Shown one piece after another: positions 58,969-64,000 of a DNA stretch of 64,000 nucleotides (positions are counted from its first letter, which is position 1; every line of letters begins with the position of its first letter). The position numbers and the translations under genes were made by a program. The notes below the pieces were generated by a model. That model had not been told where the DNA came from. It saw only the letters and a program-made list of their open reading frames with translations, and did no database searches. The DNA lies in the NCBI GenBank assembly GCA_001972305.1, contig BDDD01005258.1, forward strand, positions 1 through 64,000. The letters are read 5' to 3'. Source of the DNA: Cephalotus follicularis (taxonomy: Eukaryota > Streptophyta > Magnoliopsida > Oxalidales > Cephalotaceae).

Positions 58969-59146
58969 TGTGACACAAAATCGATACTTACCAGGAAATC
59001 ATGCAGAGTTTATTGAATTAATCAAAACAAGAAATATACTGAATAAAATATGTAAGACTAAATTGGTTTTAGGATATAGAAATTAACCATATATTATATT
59101 GAGAACTCAAACTTACTTTGAAAGATCAAACCTTGATAACCAACGG

Positions 59147-59296
59147 TTGCTAGGTAGATACGGAGTGTGATTGTGATGACAAATCACATGAGTAGTTATG
59201 CTAGGTCAATACGGAGTGTGAGTTGATTGACAAACAGTATGAGTAGACATGTTAGGTCTATACGGAGTGCGTTCGGCGTGACAAACCGTATGAGTA
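59147..59296. repeat. 50-bp tandem repeat in E
   Basis: Three units with TAGGT..ATACGGAGTG and ACAAA..ATGAGTA, starting about 59147, 59195 and 59246. Spacer content differs more than the ends. Confidence 0.85.
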
Positions 59297-59395
59297 GACT
59301 TCCATTGATTTAATGCAAGCACCATTTATTCAGCGAAGCTCTTATTCACAGTCAAAGTGTATATGGATTTTAATCAGACATACAAAGTATGTTTG

Positions 59396-61869
59396 TCTAA
59401 CACCCCCCGTTTTAGGATCGGGATGTCACACTAAACTAACTTACAAAATCATATTAAAATGGATAGATCTTTATTCCAAACCAATAATTCAATAATCTGA
59501 AATGTTACCATAACAAATATATCCTTTATTCAAATCGAAGTCAATAATCCATAAAGATCAGAAACATTACTATAAACTCAAATCCAAAGTAATATTTAAC
59601 TCAACACTAAACCTAAAGTCTCCAAATGAACCATAATCAACTAAAATATAAATGATTAAAATGCTAACTACTCCTCTGATATTCCGTGGATCACTCATCA
59701 CACTTGCCCCTGATGTCCCTGATAACCTGTCGCATGAAAAACAAAAACGCGGCTGTGTAAACCTCAGTACGGATATGGAATCAATAAAATAAATGGTAAA
59801 ACTTAAAACGGACAGATTACCAAAATCTTTCCAAACAACGTATGCATATAGATTCAAAATCTTTATAAGGTAGATATGAATTTTTGAACATAATATACAT
59901 ATAGATTCATAAACTTTCATAAGATAGATAAAGTTTTCATTCATATCAAATACTAAACTTTTCCAAACCAATGTTTCATACTGAGAGATGCACATACATA
60001 ACTAACATATACATATGCAAGGGATTCCCAGGGATCCACATGCCTAATGGAATGACGTGTACAACACTACACAATCAATTCCCATACATACCAAACATAT
60101 CCTAGGGCCAACCCATACGCCTATATCATGCATATATCACACTCAGGTGACAATCATAATTGGATCCAAATCCTCCACAGGATATCAAAGAGAGACGTCG
60201 TAGACTGATCACATCCCTACGGATGGTGTCATGTTTTCATGCCAGACACACAACATGCCTATGGTACCCTCATAGGTGGTTATATTCTCAGTATTTAACG
60301 ATTTCAAAATAATGATGTTCTCAAAAATCATTTCAAACATATAGGGTTTCCACATATGAACCCAAGTTTCTTAAAAAATAGTATATCAAATGATAATAGC
60401 TTATCAAATAACAATTACATACTTGTTTCGTCAAACATACATATATATTCAAATTCATGCTCACTTAATCTTGCAAAACAGTTCGAAAAGAGATGACAAT
60501 AAATGAAATTCATATTTTGTTCATAAACATAAAATTGAATTTTTACTATAATAAAATCAATAGGAGATATCCAAGCATGAAAAATCCATACCTTATGCAA
60601 TCACCAAAATAATCTCAAGAGAAGATCAGCAATTCCTTAGACCGCTCCTTGATTGTTATAGTTATCTAAAAGAAACCATATAATCCTTATAAGGACTTAA
60701 AACTATTTGGGAAGCATCAAATCAGAACATAATAGAGCCTTAAAGAGGGAGAAGAAATGTTTCTGCTGGAATTTACTCCAACCAGTCGACTGGATTTCGA
60801 CTGTGAAAGGTACCAGTCGACTAGAGCAGGGCTTCAGTCGACCACTGAACCTGATCAGCTGACTGTTCATCTTGGCCTGCCGACTACTCAACAAGGACTG
60901 AAGGTTTATAGATTTTTCCCCAGTACAGTCGATTGTTTACACAAAGCAGCCGACTATTCATGCAAAGCAGTTTACTGTTTATGAAAGCAGCCGATTGTTC
61001 TGCTTAAATTCGGCACTGGTGCCTAACGATTTCTATAAAATTTTCATTTCATAACTAGATACCAGACTATCAGAGGGTGACAACAAGATTAAATGAACCT
61101 ATAGGGTGTCAAAAAAAACAAAAGAACATAGAGGAACTAAAGAATCTATGCAGGTTGTGTTCATGCTAAGAGAGAGGGATGAAATTCTCAACCGCTAAAG
61201 ATATACTCTGTTTTCCATCAAATTATTCAATACCAGCTATCAAAACTAGATTACACGACACATAAAAGATGTCCGAATTCATCAAAAGACACAGCAACAG
61301 GAGCTGTGCAAAAACGGGGCTCAAAAGGGAGAGAGGTATCTCAAACTGTCATCTTTAGATTGTTTAATTCAAAACAAACGAATTCCTTAATCCGAAATAT
61401 CAAAGGCAAACCTGATTGATGCAGAAATCGTGGAAGGAAGCAAGAAATCCCGAGGCTTGCAGTTGTCGTTTGCCAGGCGAGAGAGAAGAAACGTGAAGGA
61501 AGAGAGATACGGGCGAGATAGAAAGAGAGAGAGTGGGAGAGAAAAAAAGAAAAGAAAATTTGGGAGAGGGAGATAGGAGAGGCGGCTGACTTAATGGAAA
61601 AAAAAGAGGGTTTTCTCTTATTTTTAAAGGCACAAATTGGTTTTCTTAAGAAAATAAGGAAAAAGGTGATAATTGTTTTTAAAAAAAAGTTTTATTTATT
61701 CTCTTACATATTTACTAATCAAATATCCAACGGTCCAAGGCTAAAATCAAATAGCCCGACCCAAGACAAATAAAACACAGGCAGTCCACATACCAATTTA
61801 AATAGACAGCCCACATGCACTAGCTTAAAAAGTCCAAAAAAATTTTATATGAAAAAACGGGGTATCACA
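59396..61869 (-). mobile_element. S10: solo gypsy LTR in E
   Basis: Minus strand TGTGATACCCCG...GGGGGGTGTTAGA, 2474 bp, with perfect GTTTG duplications (59391-59395, 61870-61874). The left terminus reads TCTAACACC, one change from the expected TGTAACACC. Same family as S6 (shared block with CACTTGCCCCTGATG / CATCACACTTGCC). ORFs are chance. Confidence 0.85.
60781..61000. repeat. GTCGAC palindrome array in S10, CAGTCGACTG flavour
   Basis: Cores at 60783, 60814, 60835, 60856, 60877, 60926, 60947, 60968 and 60988; close steps 21, 21, 21, 21, 21, 20, with one extra half-turn copy at 60794. About 870-1090 bp from the LTR start, the position of the other flavour in S6. Confidence 0.9.
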
Positions 61870-62201
61870 GTTTGAAGTCAGAAATTGAAGAACAAATCAA
61901 AAGTTCAAATATTTTTATTAATGGAGATTCTCAGTACATCTATGTGTTGTTTTAATCCTAAAAACCTTGAAAGTTTAGCAAGAAAACATTGAAATAAAAA
62001 CTGTAAAAACTAAAGGAAGGAAGAAAGGTACAACTCTATATAAAAGTCAATCTTGTTTTTGGCCTCTCTCTTTTCCTTTTATACCGACAGACATGAGTAA
62101 AAACAGGAAAGAAAGTTTAACCTAATTATGCTACTTAATGCAATAATTACAATCCGAATAAAACTGTAAAACTTTCCATATTTTTTAGCCTGATACATGC
62201 T

Positions 62202-62333
62202 AAGTGTCGACTTGAATGTGCTAGGCGTTGACGCTTTAATAATGTAAAGGCAAGCTAAGGTGCGCTTTACGCGTTGACTTGAATATTCAGCATAGTTAAG
62301 CATCGACGGTATCAAGCAAGGAATCGACGCTTT
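62202..62333. repeat. GTCGAC palindrome array in E (right)
   Basis: GTGTCGACTT (62204), GCGTTGACGC (62225), GCGTTGACTT (62271), GCATCGACGG (62300) and GAATCGACGC (62321): steps 21, 46, 29, 21. A further pair lies at 62727 and 62748 (21 bp). Confidence 0.8.
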
Positions 62334-62339
62334 GAATGT

Positions 62340-62720
62340 GAAATCAGACTTCATGTCGCCAAGGTAGACCTCATTTTAGTGAAGGCAGGGCTTGAATAGT
62401 TTGTCAGCAAACCTCCTGAGCAAGCTGTAGACTAGCATACTATCCATATACATAAATGCAAAGCACAACACTTGCAGACTAGCAAGCTAGCAACTAAGTA
62501 GAGATGCCGAGCAGACTTGAAATGCAGACTTGCCGAGCACCACTTTGCAGAGCATGTCTGAATATAGTGGGGCAGACTTTGAGGTGTAGACTTGCGGTAT
62601 TGGTAATGTGGCAGAGAAAACTATGAAATTCCATTTAGCGGAGCAGAGAAGTTGGTAAGACTAAAGCACACTTGATAAAAAGGAGCAAACTTGAAGAGCA
62701 TGTAGTCTGGTGCAAGGCAA
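62340..62720. other. GCAGACTTG-rich stretch of E
   Basis: Words GCAGACTTG, TTGCCGAGCA and TAGACTTGC recur irregularly; no ORF. Confidence 0.5.
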
Positions 62721-62995
62721 CTCTTAAGCGTCGATGCTTTCTTTAAAAGCATCGTCGCTTTAAGTGAACCCGTCGGTGCTTTGATGCCAATTCTGTAGAA
62801 CTGAAGATTTAGTCTCTTAAATTTTTACCAACTTGGACTAGTATTAATGCACTTTGATCATTTCGCCCCTGTACCTGAAAATCAATACAATACAACTACA
62901 GTAATATGTTCCAAACATAAAACATAATGATTAAATCCTTAAAAACAACATATTTTTATGCTAAACAATTGTATTGCAGTATTGTACCATCCCTA

Positions 62996-63865
62996 TTAGA
63001 GCGACTTTGTGACTCTAGTAAGGTATGCTAGGCGATAGTTAAATGTCCATATGTTCTCTCTAATTAGATCGTCACCACATTTGGGCTATTGATTGAGTCA
63101 CCCATGGGTAGAACTACTACGTTTCGGAGACTCTCATCATCGAGTATGTGCTCCACTGACTCTCACTATCGATTATGCACTCTTGTGACCATCACCATTG
63201 AGTATGCACTTGGATGACACTTATGACCAAGTACGTGCATAGATGGCACTTACCACTGTGTATGCGCTCAAATGGCACCTACCAATGAGTATGTGCTTAG
63301 ATGGTACTAACCACTAAGTAGGTCTAGTTGATTGGGGTCTAGCCAATCCAAGCCCACGAGACCCGGCTAGCCACCTTCTTCGAACAACTATCTTACGTGG
63401 TTAGGCTATCGATATTTACATTGATATTAATATTGATATTTATATTGACATTGAGATTGTACTACTTGAGGTCACATGCTTTATAGAAACTGATTGGGTG
63501 TATTTATATGCCATTATTGATTGTCTGATAAATGATTGATAGGAATGATTGATTAGATCCCATTCTTATACGCCGGTATGGGATGGTGGTATATGAATGG
63601 TGGATCACAACTGGTATTCATGCATTCACATGCCATACATTGATATTGTATACATTGATATTGACACTCTACATGTACACTCTGATAGGATAGTTCATAC
63701 ATGTACATATCATAATCCACGCATAGGGATATATCTGCTCGGCCGTTTTGGCTAACCCTGTTGCGGAAGCGTAAACAGAACGGGGTTGCAGAGGAAGTTT
63801 TAGACCATAGTTGCTCATGGTGCCCAAATTTAATTTTACTATTAAAGTGCTCTAAGCTAGATGAC
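62996..63865 (+). mobile_element. Gypsy-LTR-like sequence, right of E
   Basis: Similar at its start (63005-63090) to 58600-58690 of the G0 LTR, so either the G0 LTR had an internal duplication and continues here, or this is a second truncated LTR. Contains the 29-bp tandem repeat and a late block (63740-63790, GTTGCGGAAGCG) like the end of Del/Tekay LTRs. Confidence 0.5.
63129..63322. repeat. 29-bp tandem repeat
   Basis: Six full units plus a partial one, each exactly 29 bp (starts 63129, 63158, 63187, 63216, 63245, 63274, 63303), of the type GACNCTCACCATCGAGTATG followed by variable bases. Confidence 0.9.
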
Positions 63866-64000
63866 TGTAATGACCTGAATTTCCATTAAAGATATTAATT
63901 ATGGAAAGATGATGGCTATTATGTAATTGGCATATATTTCAATGGACCCGTAGTATGACCCTACGCTCGGGGGGTTCGGGGGTTCCGCTCCACGGACAGC
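63866..64000 (+). mobile_element. Start of an S2-like gypsy LTR (cut by window edge)
   Basis: TGTAATGACCTGAATTTCC, then GACCCGTAGTATGACCCTACGCTCGGGGG, closely similar to the first 100 bp of S2 (27936-28060). Runs off the window. Confidence 0.75.

Larger units (their letters stand above)
58696..62995. mobile_element. E: non-coding element split by S10 (class unresolved)
   Basis: Two parts, 58696-59395 and 61870-62995, join across S10. No coding domain. Possible ends TGTTTGAAG and TTGTATTGCA, but no target duplication is clear. The word ACCGCAAGTTCACGG (58729) recalls conserved non-coding motifs of large plant gypsy derivatives; on the minus strand the right part has a leader-like TTTTCAGGTACAGGGGCG. 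Best guess is a LARD-like non-autonomous element. Holds palindromes at 58891-58968, 62202-62333 and 62720-62785. Confidence 0.4.

Overview
The window looks like repeat-rich, silenced DNA of a flowering plant, probably a dicot. It is AT-rich, and almost every base can be assigned to LTR retrotransposons inserted into one another. I see no convincing host gene, rRNA, tRNA or CRISPR locus. The species cannot be named from the sequence. All large pol genes carry stops, frameshifts or insertions. The only long intact ORF is a 365-codon minus-strand ORF (1593-2690) carried by a copia-derived element that has lost its pol.

Layout. 1-3410: minus-strand, pol-less SIRE/Maximus-type Ty1/copia element (CA). 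3411-4708: partial gypsy LTR (S11). 4709-6949: a second minus-strand SIRE-type derivative with gag only (C0). 6944-8855: truncated minus-strand gypsy LTR (S9). 8856-9258 and 56376-about 58695: integrase and 3' LTR of an old Ty3/gypsy chromovirus (G0), split by a 47-kb insertion. 9259-56370: that insertion, a Del/Tekay-type chromovirus in the rare arrangement LTR-internal-LTR-internal-LTR, flanked by one 5-bp target duplication (AGTTT). Its first internal region (G1) contains a Ty1/copia element (C1, 11937-27452), itself holding solo LTRs S1 and S4, and a solo LTR S2 holding solo LTR S3. The middle LTR holds solo LTR S8. The second internal region (G2) holds S5 and S6, and S6 holds S7. 58696-62995: a non-coding element (E) split by solo LTR S10. 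62996-64000: further LTR sequence with a 29-bp tandem repeat, and the first 135 bp of an S2-like LTR.

The most striking signal is not a gene. At least three unrelated LTR/leader backgrounds (SIRE-type copia, Angela/Tork-like copia, several gypsy LTR families) carry clusters of short palindromes centred on GTCGAC. The spacing is strikingly constant: about 38 of 63 close neighbours that I counted by hand are exactly 21 bp apart, most others 18-23, while the bases between them are not conserved. There are three flavours (CAGTCGACTG, AAGCGTCGACGCTT, GACGTCGACGTC/GGCGTCGACG). Members of one LTR family can carry different flavours at the same LTR position. Two helical turns are 21 bp, so I infer arrays of protein-binding sites on one face of the helix, probably enhancers or silencer targets shared by competing retrotransposons. 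One array lies just upstream of the TATA box of the intact ORF.

A second signal is in the C1 leader (17775-18090): four units with a near-identical loop (GTTTTGGCCCCCGTCAAG type) whose flanks differ but are self-complementary, as expected of a repeated RNA hairpin.
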